Positions 44,470 through 52,124 of a stretch of DNA of 64,000 nt are shown one piece after another. Below the pieces are notes generated by a model. That model did no database searches and was not told the DNA's origin. It worked only from the letters and a program-made list of their open reading frames with translations. Origin of the DNA: Streptomyces cadmiisoli (lineage in GTDB: Bacteria; Actinomycetota; Actinomycetes; Streptomycetales; Streptomycetaceae); the NCBI RefSeq assembly GCF_003261055.1, contig NZ_CP030073.1:2046001-2110000 (forward strand). Reading direction: 5' to 3'. A program made the translations under genes and the position numbers. Every line of letters begins with the position of its first letter. The first letter of the stretch is position 1.

Positions 44470-44886
44470 TTGTCCACCGTCATCGAGCAGCCCGTCGAGG
44501 CCCGCCTCGTCGCCGCCGCGCCGCGGATGCCGAACATCCCCGCGACGCTCCGCTACGACCTGAACGACCCGTTCGCCGTCCGGATGACGTTCCCGGCACC
44601 GGCCACGCTGGGGGGCGAGGAGGTCTGCTGGACCTTCTCCCGCGAACTGCTGGCGACCGGCCTGCACAGCCCCCGCGGCGACGGCGACGTGCGCGTGCGG
44701 CCCTACGGCTACGACCGCACGGTGCTGGAGTTCCACGCCCCCGAGGGCACCGCCGTGGTGCACGTCCGCTCGGGTGAGCTGCGCCGGTTCCTGGAGGCGA
44801 CCCGCGCCCTGGTGCCCGACGGTCTGGAGCACACGCACCTGGACCTCGACCACGATCTGGCGGAGCTGATGCGCGACGCCTGCTGA
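44470..44886 (+). CDS. SsgA-like sporulation/cell-division regulator
   Basis: A 138-residue SsgA-like protein (SALP), a family confined to sporulating actinobacteria that localises division and cell-wall remodelling. Family segments: LRYDLNDPFAVRMTFP, VCWTFSRELLATGLHSPRG, GDVRVRPYGYDRTVLEFH and the C-terminal LRRFLEATRALVP. I set the start at the TTG at 44470 (TTGTCCACCGTC) with AAGGG and AAGG upstream. Which SALP it is cannot be decided here. Confidence 0.9.
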   Translation: MSTVIEQPVEARLVAAAPRMPNIPATLRYDLNDPFAVRMTFPAPATLGGEEVCWTFSRELLATGLHSPRGDGDVRVRPYGYDRTVLEFHAPEGTAVVHVRSGELRRFLEATRALVPDGLEHTHLDLDHDLAELMRDAC

Positions 44887-44948
44887 CCCGGACATGACGT
44901 CGCCTGCCGGATCCGACGTGACGGCGGGGCAGGCACGAGTGCGCTTCC

Positions 44949-44985
44949 AAATTCCTTTGACAGTGCACACAGCCCTTCGTACGGT
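44949..44985 (+). promoter_or_regulatory. Strong promoter of the ABC-F leader, with AT-rich upstream element
   Basis: TTGACA (44957-44962), a 17-base spacer, and TACGGT (44980-44985) form a near-consensus housekeeping promoter. AAATTCC (44949-44955) sits just upstream of the -35, the arrangement described for WhiB7/WblC-dependent promoters of antibiotic-resistance genes. Transcription would start about 44992, giving a leader of roughly 235 bases. Confidence 0.62.
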
Positions 44986-45011
44986 GTACAGCGGTCCTGT
45001 TGCCGCCGATT

Positions 45012-45133
45012 GGAGAAGGACGTTGCTCGTCTGAGGTCCTGAGACACCGCGTCACACCTGTCAGGTGTGTGCGCAGCGTGCGACCTCGGCGTTCCAGCCG
45101 TCCTTGCGGAACAGGGCTTCCTCCGTCCTTCTC
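45012..45133 (+). promoter_or_regulatory. Structured 5' leader of the ABC-F gene, possible attenuator
   Basis: GGAGAAGG (45012-45019) is a strong ribosome site followed at 45023-45034 by TTG CTC GTC TGA, a three-codon open frame. The site lies in GAGAAGGACG (45013-45022), which is perfectly complementary to CGTCCTTCTC (45124-45133). Other foldings are GTCTGAGG around the short-ORF stop with CCTGAGAC (45028-45044), and CACACCT-GTC-AGGTGTG (45053-45069). Mutually exclusive pairings like these are typical of ribosome-mediated attenuators. Confidence 0.5.
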
Positions 45134-45226
45134 ACGCCCTGAGCTCCCCCGGCCCGCTCGGTGGTCGCCGCCCCCGGTGTCTCGATACGCGTTGCCCTGA
45201 TCGCATCAAGCAACCGCGAGGCCCGT

Positions 45227-46867
45227 ATGAATGCTTCCGTCACCTGTACGTCGCTCTCCTTCGCCTGGCCCGACGGCACCCCCGTCTTCGACGGCCTGGA
45301 CGTCTCCTTCGGCCCCGGCCGGACCGGACTCGTCGGCGTCAACGGATCCGGGAAGTCGACCCTGCTCAAACTGATCGCCCGGGAACTGGCACCGCACGAC
45401 GGCACCGTCCGCGTCGCGGGCGAACTCGGCCACCTTCCGCAGACCGTCACGCTCGACACCTCGCTGCGCGTCGACGAGGTGCTCGGCATCGCCGCCCGGC
45501 GGGCGGCCCTGCACGCCATCGAGGCCGGCGACGTGGCCGAGGAGCACTTCGAGACGGTCGGCGACGACTGGGACGTCGAGGAGCGCGCCCTCGCCACCCT
45601 CGGGGAACTCGGCCTCGGCCACGTCGAGTTGGGGCGCACGATCGGCGAGATCTCCGGCGGCGAGTCCGTTCTGCTCCGGTTGGCGGCACTGCTGCTGCGC
45701 CGGCCGGACGTCCTCCTGCTCGACGAGCCCACGAACAACCTCGACCTGTACGCGCGCAAACGGCTCCACGCGGCCGTCGCGGCCTGGCCGGGCGTCCTGA
45801 TCGTGGTCAGCCACGACCGTGAGCTCCTCGACCTGGTCGACCAGATCGCCGATCTGCGCGGCGGGGAGATCACCTGGTACGGGGGCAACTTCTCGGCCTA
45901 CGAGGAGGCCCTCGCAGCCGAGCAGGAGGCGGCCGAACGCATGGTGCGGTCCGCCGAGGCCGACTTCCGCAAGCAGAAGCGCGAACTGGTCGACGCCCAG
46001 GTCAAGTTGGCCCGCCGCAAGCGGTACGGGCAGAAGATGTGGGACCAGAAGCGCGAACCGAAGATCGTGATGGGGGCGCGCAAGCGCGCGGCGCAGGAGT
46101 CCGCGGGCAAGCACCGCATCATGCACGAGGAGAAGCTCGCCGAAGCCAGGGAGCGCCTCGACGAGGCGGTGGAGGCCGTGCGGGACGACGACGAGATCCG
46201 CGTCGACCTCCCGTACACGGCGGTGCCGCCGGGCCGGTCCGTGCTCACCCTGCGGGACCTCGAACTCGCCCACGGCGCGTGTGCCGCGGGCGGTCTCGAT
46301 CTGCACGGTCCGGAGCGGATCGCGCTGATCGGGCGCAACGGCGCGGGCAAGACGACGCTGCTGCGGACGATCGCCGGGGAGCTGGAACCGGTGTCGGGCG
46401 AGGCGACGGCACACGTGCCGCTGCGGTTCCTGCCGCAGCGCCTCGACGTCCTCGACGGCGAACTCACCGTCGCCGAGAACGTGGCCCGGTTCGCGCCGGG
46501 CGCCACCGACAACCGGATCCGGGCGCGGCTGGCCCGCTTCCTGTTCCGGGGCGCCCGCGCCGACCAGAGGGCGCAGACACTGTCCGGCGGCGAACGCTTC
46601 CGCGCGTCGCTGGCGGCGCTGATGCTGTCCGAGCCGGCCCCGCAGCTGCTCATGCTGGACGAGCCGACGAACAACCTGGACATGGCGAGCGTGCGGCAGC
46701 TCACCACCGCACTGGAGTCGTACGAGGGCGCGCTGGTCGTGGCCAGTCACGATCTGCCGTTCCTGGAGTCGATCGGCATCACGCGCTGGCTGCTGATGGA
46801 CCAGGGACTCACCGAAATCACGCCAGATGCTGTCGGGTTTCCCACCTGGCGTCGGCGGCATGCCTGA
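45227..46867 (+). CDS. ABC-F family ATPase, probable antibiotic-resistance type
   Basis: A 546-residue soluble protein with two ABC domains. Walker A GVNGSGKST (about 37) and GRNGAGKTT (about 370); signatures ISGGESVLL (first, unusual) and LSGGERFRA; Walker B LLLDEPTNNLD and LMLDEPTNNLD. The interdomain linker is Lys/Arg-rich (ARRKRYGQKMWDQKREPKIV), the ribosome-probing element. No membrane segments, so not an exporter. The long structured leader with a short ORF suggests induction by ribosome-targeting drugs, as for known resistance ABC-F genes. ATG at 45227 with GAGG 5 bases upstream. Confidence 0.9.
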   Translation: MNASVTCTSLSFAWPDGTPVFDGLDVSFGPGRTGLVGVNGSGKSTLLKLIARELAPHDGTVRVAGELGHLPQTVTLDTSLRVDEVLGIAARRAALHAIEAGDVAEEHFETVGDDWDVEERALATLGELGLGHVELGRTIGEISGGESVLLRLAALLLRRPDVLLLDEPTNNLDLYARKRLHAAVAAWPGVLIVVSHDRELLDLVDQIADLRGGEITWYGGNFSAYEEALAAEQEAAERMVRSAEADFRKQKRELVDAQVKLARRKRYGQKMWDQKREPKIVMGARKRAAQESAGKHRIMHEEKLAEARERLDEAVEAVRDDDEIRVDLPYTAVPPGRSVLTLRDLELAHGACAAGGLDLHGPERIALIGRNGAGKTTLLRTIAGELEPVSGEATAHVPLRFLPQRLDVLDGELTVAENVARFAPGATDNRIRARLARFLFRGARADQRAQTLSGGERFRASLAALMLSEPAPQLLMLDEPTNNLDMASVRQLTTALESYEGALVVASHDLPFLESIGITRWLLMDQGLTEITPDAVGFPTWRRRHA

Positions 46868-47096
46868 CAGCACACACGCGTACATCACGATCACCGGGAC
46901 CAGGGATGACAAGGTCACCGTCACCGGCTCGGGCGGCGCCTGGACGACGGAGTACGAGGGGCCGGCCGACCGTTTCGAGCGGCTGTACCTGAAGCGCGAC
47001 CTGTCCGCCCTGAGCGGCAGGACCCGCGATCTGGTCCGGGAGTGTCCGCCGACCACGTCGTCGACATGGGACCGGGCGCGGCGGGCGGCCGGGTGA
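46860..47096 (+). CDS. Hypothetical 78-codon ORF overlapping the ABC-F stop
   Basis: ATG at 46860 overlaps the end of the ABC-F gene by 8 bases. The product (MPDSTHAYITITGTRDDKVT to the middle DRFERLYLKRDLSALSGRTR) has good third-position G/C bias up to about residue 60. The last 19 codons overlap, in another frame, a UvrA-like remnant. No known domain. A frameshift or deletion may have cut an older, longer gene. Confidence 0.4.
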   Translation: MPDSTHAYITITGTRDDKVTVTGSGGAWTTEYEGPADRFERLYLKRDLSALSGRTRDLVRECPPTTSSTWDRARRAAG

Positions 47097-47176
47097 TCTT
47101 CGAGGGGACACCGGCGCGGCTCCTGGAGTCGACCGTGTCGGTCACCGGGGAGCATCTGCGGCGCGCGGTGGGGTAG
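47042..47176 (+). pseudogene. C-terminal remnant of a UvrA-like (excinuclease ABC subunit A paralogue) gene
   Basis: This 45-codon frame reads SADHVVDMGPGAAGGRVIFE then GTPARLLESTVSVTGEHLRR and ends at TAG. That is the characteristic C terminus of UvrA and its drug-resistance paralogues (ADHVIDLGPGAG, GTP, TG.HL), but the ABC domains before it are missing. It lies directly behind the ABC-F gene, with the frame of the preceding ORF shifted relative to it. Confidence 0.65.
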
Positions 47177-47347
47177 ACGCTCCCGGCAGAAGGTGTACGC
47201 CGGTCCGGCCCCGGGCCGGCGTACACCCGGTCCCTCCCCGGCGGGGGGACTGTCGTCACCCGGAACGGGCCTGCATGATGGGCGCCGGCATCCCGGCCGG
47301 TTCCGCCCGCGCACGTCCGCACGTTCACCCGATACGGAGACCTCCCC

Positions 47348-48124
47348 GTGCCCAGCAAGAAGGCTCTCGTCCGCCGCCCCGGCCCGCGCCTGGCCGAAGG
47401 GCTGGTCACCCATGTCGAGCGCACCGAGGTGGACCTCGCGCGCGCGACGGAGCAGTGGGAGGCGTACGTGGAGGCCCTGCGCACGCACGGCTGGGAGACG
47501 ATCGAGGTGGACCCGGCCGACGACTGCCCCGACGCCGTGTTCGTCGAGGACGCGGTGGTGATGTACAAGAACGTCGCCCTGATCGCGCGTCCCGGCGCCG
47601 AATCGCGCCGGGCCGAGACGGCGGGTGTCGAGGAGGTCGTGGCGAGCCTGGGCTGTTCGGTGAACTGGGTCTGGGAGCCGGGCACTCTGGAGGGCGGCGA
47701 CGTACTGAAGATCGGCGACACGATCTACGTCGGCCGCGGGGGACGCACCAACGCCGCCGGGCTCCAACAGCTGCGCGCCGCCTTCGAACCGCTCGGCGCC
47801 CGGGTCGTCGCCGTGCCGGTGAGCAAGGTGCTGCACCTGAAGTCGGCGGTGACGGCGCTGCCCGACGGCACGGTCGTCGGGCACATCCCGCTGATGGACA
47901 CGCCGTCGCTGTTCGGGCGCTTCCTGCACGTGCCGGAGGAGTCCGGCTCGCACGTGGTGCTGCTCGGCGGCGACAAACTCCTCATGGCGGCCGGCGCCCC
48001 GAAGACGGCCGAGCTGTTCAAGGAGCTCGGGTACACCCCGGTCGTCGTGGACATCAGCGAGTTCGAGAGACTTGAGGGCTGTGTGACCTGCCTGTCGGTA
48101 CGGCTGCGCGATCTGTACGCCTGA
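47348..48124 (+). CDS. Dimethylarginine dimethylaminohydrolase
   Basis: A 258-residue amidinotransferase-fold enzyme that hydrolyses methylated arginine to citrulline. The catalytic Cys is C248 in EGCVTCLSVRL, the catalytic His is in VLHLKSAVTALPDG, and EGGDVLKIGD and VFVEDAVV supply the acidic substrate ligands. GTG at 47348 preceded by GGAGA. Length fits DDAH (about 255), shorter than arginine deiminase. No partner gene is evident. A hairpin lies downstream. Confidence 0.9.
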   Translation: MPSKKALVRRPGPRLAEGLVTHVERTEVDLARATEQWEAYVEALRTHGWETIEVDPADDCPDAVFVEDAVVMYKNVALIARPGAESRRAETAGVEEVVASLGCSVNWVWEPGTLEGGDVLKIGDTIYVGRGGRTNAAGLQQLRAAFEPLGARVVAVPVSKVLHLKSAVTALPDGTVVGHIPLMDTPSLFGRFLHVPEESGSHVVLLGGDKLLMAAGAPKTAELFKELGYTPVVVDISEFERLEGCVTCLSVRLRDLYA

Positions 48125-48151
48125 TCGGACGACACCACGTCGGACGACGCA

Positions 48152-48172
48152 CCGGAATCCACCCGATTCCGG
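48152..48172 (+). terminator. Hairpin after DDAH gene
   Basis: CCGGAATC (48152-48159) pairs perfectly with GATTCCGG (48165-48172) around a 5-base loop, 27 bases past the DDAH stop. Confidence 0.6.
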
Positions 48173-48235
48173 AGGATCGGAATGCCTCGCGGACCTGGGG
48201 ACGGCGCCTGAACAGCGATCTTTACAGCGCACTTA

Positions 48236-48282
48236 ACCTACGGCTTCGTAACCTACGGATTCGTAGCCTACGATTCCGTAGG
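48236..48282. promoter_or_regulatory. Three tandem 15-bp operator-like repeats upstream of the desaturase gene
   Basis: ACCTACGGCTTCGTA, ACCTACGGATTCGTA and GCCTACGATTCCGTA follow one another without spacing (48236-48280), closed by GG. Each unit is a quasi-palindrome of the type CTACG-4-CGTAG, and the last reads CCTACGATTCCGTAGG. The spacing is 1.4 helix turns. The array lies 57 bases before the desaturase start, so it probably covers or flanks the promoter and binds a TetR-like lipid regulator. Confidence 0.7.
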
Positions 48283-48338
48283 TTGCGGCATCCGCTCGCC
48301 GATTCCATCGGTTTGTCCCACGTCCCCCTGGAGTACCC

Positions 48339-49319
48339 GTGTCGATCACCTCTCCTCACCTCGGCAGCTCTTCCGCCTGGACTGACGCCCGGCTGCTGTA
48401 CGCACTGGAGGAAGTGGTCGAAAAGGAACTCAACCGGCATCTGAAGGTCGCCAAGGACTGGATGCCCCACGAGTACGTTCCGTGGAGCGACGGCCGCAAC
48501 TTCCCCGGCCTGTTCGAGGACGGCGATGCCTGGGACAAGGAGCAGTCCAAGGTCACCGAGATCGGCCGTATCGCCCTCGTGGTCAACCTGCTGACCGAGG
48601 ACAACCTGCCCAGCTACCACCACGAGATCGCCACCCTGTTCGGCCGGGACGGAGCCTGGGGTACCTGGGTGCACCGCTGGACGGCGGAGGAGGGCCGGCA
48701 CGGCATCGTGATGCGGGACTACCTGCTCACCTCGCGCGCGGTGGACCCGGACAAGCTGGAGGAGTTCCGCATGGCGCACATGGCGGAGGGCTTCGAGTCG
48801 GACAACCGGCACTCGATGCTGCACTCGGTGGCGTACGTCGCCTTCCAGGAACTCGCCACGCGCATCTCGCACCGCAACACCGGCCACCAGTCCGGTGACC
48901 CCGTCTGCGACCGCATGCTGGCCCGCATCGCGACCGACGAGAACCTGCACATGGTCTTCTACCGCAACCTCCTGAAGGCGGCGTTCGAGCTCGCGCCCGA
49001 CCTGACCATGCAGGCCGTGCGGGACGTAGTGGTGAACTTCCGTATGCCCGGCCACGGCATGCCGGGCTTCGAGCGGGCCGCCGCGCAGATGGCCATCGGC
49101 GAGGTCTACAACCTCCGCATCCACCACGACGACGTGCTCCAGCCCGTCCTGCGCCACCTCAAGGTCATGGACATCGCCGACCTCGGCCCCGAGGGCATGA
49201 AGGCCCAGGAGGAACTCGGCCTGTACATGCACGGGCTGGACACGGAGGCCGCGAAGTTCGACGAGAAGCTGGCGGCCCGCAAGGCCCGTATGGCGGCGCG
49301 CGCCGCCGCCTCGGTCTGA
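48339..49319 (+). CDS. Acyl-ACP (stearoyl-ACP type) desaturase
   Basis: A 326-residue soluble di-iron desaturase that inserts a double bond into acyl chains. The iron ligands are the Glu and His in WTAEEGRHG (about 108-116, ExxRH) and ATDENLHMVFYR (second ExxH), with earlier Glu in LLTEDNLPSYH. GTG at 48339 with CTGGAG upstream. It has no membrane segment. The operator array upstream suggests control by a fatty-acid-responsive repressor, perhaps for membrane fluidity. Confidence 0.92.
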   Translation: MSITSPHLGSSSAWTDARLLYALEEVVEKELNRHLKVAKDWMPHEYVPWSDGRNFPGLFEDGDAWDKEQSKVTEIGRIALVVNLLTEDNLPSYHHEIATLFGRDGAWGTWVHRWTAEEGRHGIVMRDYLLTSRAVDPDKLEEFRMAHMAEGFESDNRHSMLHSVAYVAFQELATRISHRNTGHQSGDPVCDRMLARIATDENLHMVFYRNLLKAAFELAPDLTMQAVRDVVVNFRMPGHGMPGFERAAAQMAIGEVYNLRIHHDDVLQPVLRHLKVMDIADLGPEGMKAQEELGLYMHGLDTEAAKFDEKLAARKARMAARAAASV

Positions 49320-49334
49320 CGGGTGCGGGGCCGG

Positions 49335-49356
49335 ACGCGCGTCGGGGGGCGCGCGT
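49335..49356 (+). terminator. Hairpin after the desaturase gene
   Basis: ACGCGCG (49335-49341) pairs with CGCGCGT (49350-49356) around an 8-base G-rich loop, 15 bases past the stop. Short stem. Confidence 0.42.
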
Positions 49357-49512
49357 ACGGTGCCCGGGCCGTGCTTGTACGCGCGGGTGCGCACGTACGT
49401 CCGTGAGGGGCGGCCGGTCCTGGCGCGCCCGGCGCCACCGATGCCGGTTCCGGCGAACAGAACCGGCCGGATCGGTCACATCGGCCCACGACGGCGGATC
49501 CCCCGGTGCGGG

Positions 49513-49758
49513 TCAGTGCGAGGAACGCCGGAGCTGAAGCCGTTCCTTCTCGGACAGTCCGCCCCAGACGCCGAAGCGTTCGTCGTTGGCCAGGGCGTAC
49601 TCCAGGCAGGCGGAGCGCATCTCGCACATACCGCAGATGCGCTTCGCCTCGCGCACCGAGCTGCCCGGCTCGGGAAAGAAGAACTCGGCCCCGGTCTGCG
49701 CGCACAGGGCCTGGCTCCGCCAGGCGGGATCGGCGGGGCTGATCGTTTCGGAGTGCAT
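49513..49758 (-). CDS. WhiB-like (Wbl) iron-sulfur transcription factor
   Basis: An 81-residue Wbl protein. The four cluster Cys are C19, C42, C45 and C51 (C-x22-C-x2-C-x5-C), and the turn motif is GVWGGLSEKER (63-73), followed by a short basic tail QLRRSSH. These proteins bind a [4Fe-4S] cluster and usually the sigma factor. Length fits the small WhiB class without the AT-hook of WhiB7/WblC. ATG at 49758. Two direct repeats 32 bases upstream may control it. Confidence 0.92.
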   Translation of the reverse strand: MHSETISPADPAWRSQALCAQTGAEFFFPEPGSSVREAKRICGMCEMRSACLEYALANDERFGVWGGLSEKERLQLRRSSH

Positions 49759-49790
49759 GCCCCGAGCGTGCCGGACGGCGAAAAACGTTC

Positions 49791-49808
49791 GATCAACGTC
49801 GGATCAAC
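49791..49808 (-). promoter_or_regulatory. Direct GTTGATC repeats upstream of the Wbl gene
   Basis: GTTGATC (on the minus strand) occurs at 49802-49808 and 49791-49797, spaced by 11 bases, one helical turn, with a third GTT following. The repeats lie 33-50 bases before the ATG and could be a regulator site or promoter element. The remaining bases to 50053 hold no gene. Confidence 0.42.
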
Positions 49809-50053
49809 GCCGCCCGCAGACCTCCGGCCGTCCCGATGATGACCGCGCCGACGCCCGGGCGCACGGCGGCGCGCGGAAGCCGCGGCACCGGGAAAGCACC
49901 CGGTCGCGCGAAGGCCGCGGCACCGGCGGCACCCGGCACGGCGGTCGGTGCCACCGGCACGCGGCCACGGCGTGGTCGCGCCAGCGATTGCCGGCAGGCG
50001 GTGCGAGACTCGGCAGTGCAGGCAACGGGCCCCCTTTCGCAAGGAGTGCGAGG

Positions 50054-50848
50054 ATGCTCACCACCCGTTTCGTCAACGGCGCTCCCAACTGGGTCGACCT
50101 CGGCACCACCGACCTCGACGGCGCCGCCTCCTTCTACGGCGCCCTCTTCGGCTGGCGGTTCGAGTCGGCGGGACCCGAAGCTGGCGGCTACGGCTTCTTC
50201 GAGCTGAACGGCCGGAAGGTCGCCGGTGGCATGCAGAACCCCGCCGAGCAGGGCCCGCCGTCCTGGACCGTGTACTTCCGCAGCGCGGACGCCCGGGCCA
50301 CGGCCGAGGCGGTCGAGCAGGCGCACGGCACGGTGCGCATGCGGCCCATGCAGGTGATGGACCAGGGCCACATGGCGATCGTGGCCGACAGCGCCGGGGT
50401 GCCGTTCGGCATCTGGCAGCCGGCCGCGCTCGAGGGTGTGGACGTGCTCAACGAGCCCGGCGCGCTGTGCTGGCTGGAACTGTACGTTCCGGACGTCCCC
50501 GCGGCCGCGGGGTTCTACCACTCGGTGCTGGGCTGGGAGACCTCGTCCGTCCTGTTCCCCGGCGGCGCCTACACGTGCGTCAACCCGGCCGGTCAGGAGG
50601 AGGACACGGTGTTCGGCGGCTTCGTCGCGCTGTCCGACGATCCCGCGGAGGCCGCGACGGGCGCCTACTGGCTGCCGTACTTCGAGGTCACCGACACGGA
50701 CGCCGTGGTCGCCGAGGCAGAGGAGCTGGGCGGCAGGGTCCGGATGCCGGCCACGGATGTGCCGGACGTCGGCCGCGTCGCCAAACTGGCCGATCCGTAC
50801 GGCGCCCGCTTCGCCGTGATCAGGACCGCACCGCCGCAGGACGCCTGA
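50054..50848 (+). CDS. Two-domain VOC (glyoxalase/extradiol-dioxygenase fold) protein
   Basis: A 264-residue protein with two tandem VOC domains (1-128 and 134-260). Each starts with a substrate strand (NWVDLGTTDLDGAASFYGAL; CWLELYVPDVPAAAGFYHSV) and ends with DSAGVPFGIWQ or DPYGARFAVI. Metal ligands of glyoxalase I are not all evident, so it may bind a small molecule or confer resistance. ATG at 50054 with AAGGAG upstream. Function unknown. Confidence 0.85.
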   Translation: MLTTRFVNGAPNWVDLGTTDLDGAASFYGALFGWRFESAGPEAGGYGFFELNGRKVAGGMQNPAEQGPPSWTVYFRSADARATAEAVEQAHGTVRMRPMQVMDQGHMAIVADSAGVPFGIWQPAALEGVDVLNEPGALCWLELYVPDVPAAAGFYHSVLGWETSSVLFPGGAYTCVNPAGQEEDTVFGGFVALSDDPAEAATGAYWLPYFEVTDTDAVVAEAEELGGRVRMPATDVPDVGRVAKLADPYGARFAVIRTAPPQDA

Positions 50849-50896
50849 CGGACCGCCCGGCCCGGGAAGACCCCACGACGGCCCCGGGCGCCCCCG

Positions 50897-51952
50897 CTAC
50901 GCCGACGCGCGCCGCACCAGCGTGGTCGGCAGGACCACACCCGCGGTGTCGTCCCCGGCGTCCGGGGCCTGCTCCCCCTCCCCGTCGGCGTTGCGGCGGT
51001 CCAGGCGGCGCAGCAGGAGGCGGGCCATCAGCCGGCCCATCTCCTCGATGTCCTGACGGATCGTGGTGAGCGGCGGGTCGGTCTGCTCGGCGACCGGCAG
51101 CATGTCGTCGAAACCGATCACGGCCACGTCGTCGGGCACACGCCGCCCCCGTTCGCGCAGCACCCGCAGGGCGCCCGCGGCGGTGATGTCGTTCGCGGCG
51201 AACACGCCGTCCAGGTCGGGGCAGCGGTCGAGGAGTTCGCGCATGGCCCGCTCTCCCCCGGCCGGGCTGAAGTCGCCCTCGACGATCAGCCGCGGGTCGG
51301 CGTCGGCCATGACGTCGCGGAAGCCGTCGAGCCGGTCCACCGCGGAGGTCTGGTCGAGGGCGCCGGTGATGTGCGCGATGCGCGTACGGCCCAGGCCGAC
51401 CAGATGACGGACGGCGGTTCGGGCGCCGCCCCGGTTGTCGCTGTCCACGTACACCGCCCGGTGCGTGCCGTCGCTCCAGCCGGGACGTCCGCCGAAGACG
51501 GTCGGGACGCCGGCGTGCCGGATCAGGCCGGGCAGCGCGTCGTCGAGGTGCAGCGAGAAGACCAGCGCCCCGTCGACATGCCCGCCGGCCAGATAGCGGC
51601 CCACCCGGGCGTGGTCGTCGCGGCCCTCGGTGAGCAGCAGCACGAGTTGGCTGTCGTGGGCGGTCAACTCCTTGCTGATGCCGCGCAGTTGCAGCGCGAA
51701 GAAGGGGTCGGCGAAGACCCGGGTCTCGGGTTCCGCGATGACGACGGCGACGGCGTCGTGACGTCTGGTCACCAGGCTGCGGGCGGCCTGGTTGGGGACG
51801 TAGCCGAGTTCGTCGACCGCCTGGCGGACGCGTTCGACGAGACGTTCGCGGACACCGTCCCCGCCGTTGACCACCCGGGACACGGTGGCACGGGACACCC
51901 CCGCGCGTGCGGCCACGGCCTCCAGCGTGGGGCGGGTCACTGCCTCGGTCAC
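50897..51952 (-). CDS. LacI-family transcriptional repressor
   Basis: A 351-residue regulator. The helix-turn-helix is TLEAVAARAGVSRATVSRVV followed by NGG and the hinge VDELGYVPNQAARSLVTRR. The periplasmic-binding-like core ends with the dimer signature DDVAVIGFDDMLPVAEQTDP and TTIRQDIEEMGRLMARLLLR. I chose the GTG at 51952 because GAGGAG lies 7 bases upstream. An operator-like palindrome is 60 bases upstream, suggesting autoregulation. The controlled sugar genes are not next to it. Confidence 0.9.
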   Translation of the reverse strand: MTEAVTRPTLEAVAARAGVSRATVSRVVNGGDGVRERLVERVRQAVDELGYVPNQAARSLVTRRHDAVAVVIAEPETRVFADPFFALQLRGISKELTAHDSQLVLLLTEGRDDHARVGRYLAGGHVDGALVFSLHLDDALPGLIRHAGVPTVFGGRPGWSDGTHRAVYVDSDNRGGARTAVRHLVGLGRTRIAHITGALDQTSAVDRLDGFRDVMADADPRLIVEGDFSPAGGERAMRELLDRCPDLDGVFAANDITAAGALRVLRERGRRVPDDVAVIGFDDMLPVAEQTDPPLTTIRQDIEEMGRLMARLLLRRLDRRNADGEGEQAPDAGDDTAGVVLPTTLVRRASA

Positions 51953-52010
51953 TTCGGCACTCCTCACCGGCGATTGCCGATCAGGATAGTCCGCGGGCCG
52001 CCGAGGGCGT

Positions 52011-52022
52011 GAGAGCGCTCTC
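52011..52022. promoter_or_regulatory. LacI-type operator palindrome
   Basis: GAGAGCGCTCTC (52011-52022) is a perfect palindrome centred on CGCG-type GCGC, the usual form of Streptomyces LacI-family operators. It lies 59 bases before the LacI gene start, so it is probably its own operator. Confidence 0.72.
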
Positions 52023-52067
52023 CCTCGGCGGGCCGCCGCCACGGACCCGTGCTCCGGCCGTGCCGTC

Positions 52068-52107
52068 GGGTCGCTCCGGGCGGTGGATCCGCCGCCCGGA
52101 GCGACCC
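52068..52107 (-). terminator. Hairpin after the laccase gene
   Basis: A perfect 16-bp stem (52068-52083 GGGTCGCTCCGGGCGG with 52092-52107) and an 8-base loop, 18 bases past the laccase stop on the minus strand. It also insulates the LacI gene. Confidence 0.85.
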
Positions 52108-52124
52108 CTCGGCCGGAGCGGCCC

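Noticed and set aside
45206-48232. A 1008-codon minus-strand open frame across the ABC-F and DDAH genes
   Set aside because: It is antisense to two well-supported genes and has low-complexity Arg/Gly/Val composition typical of mirrored third-position GC.
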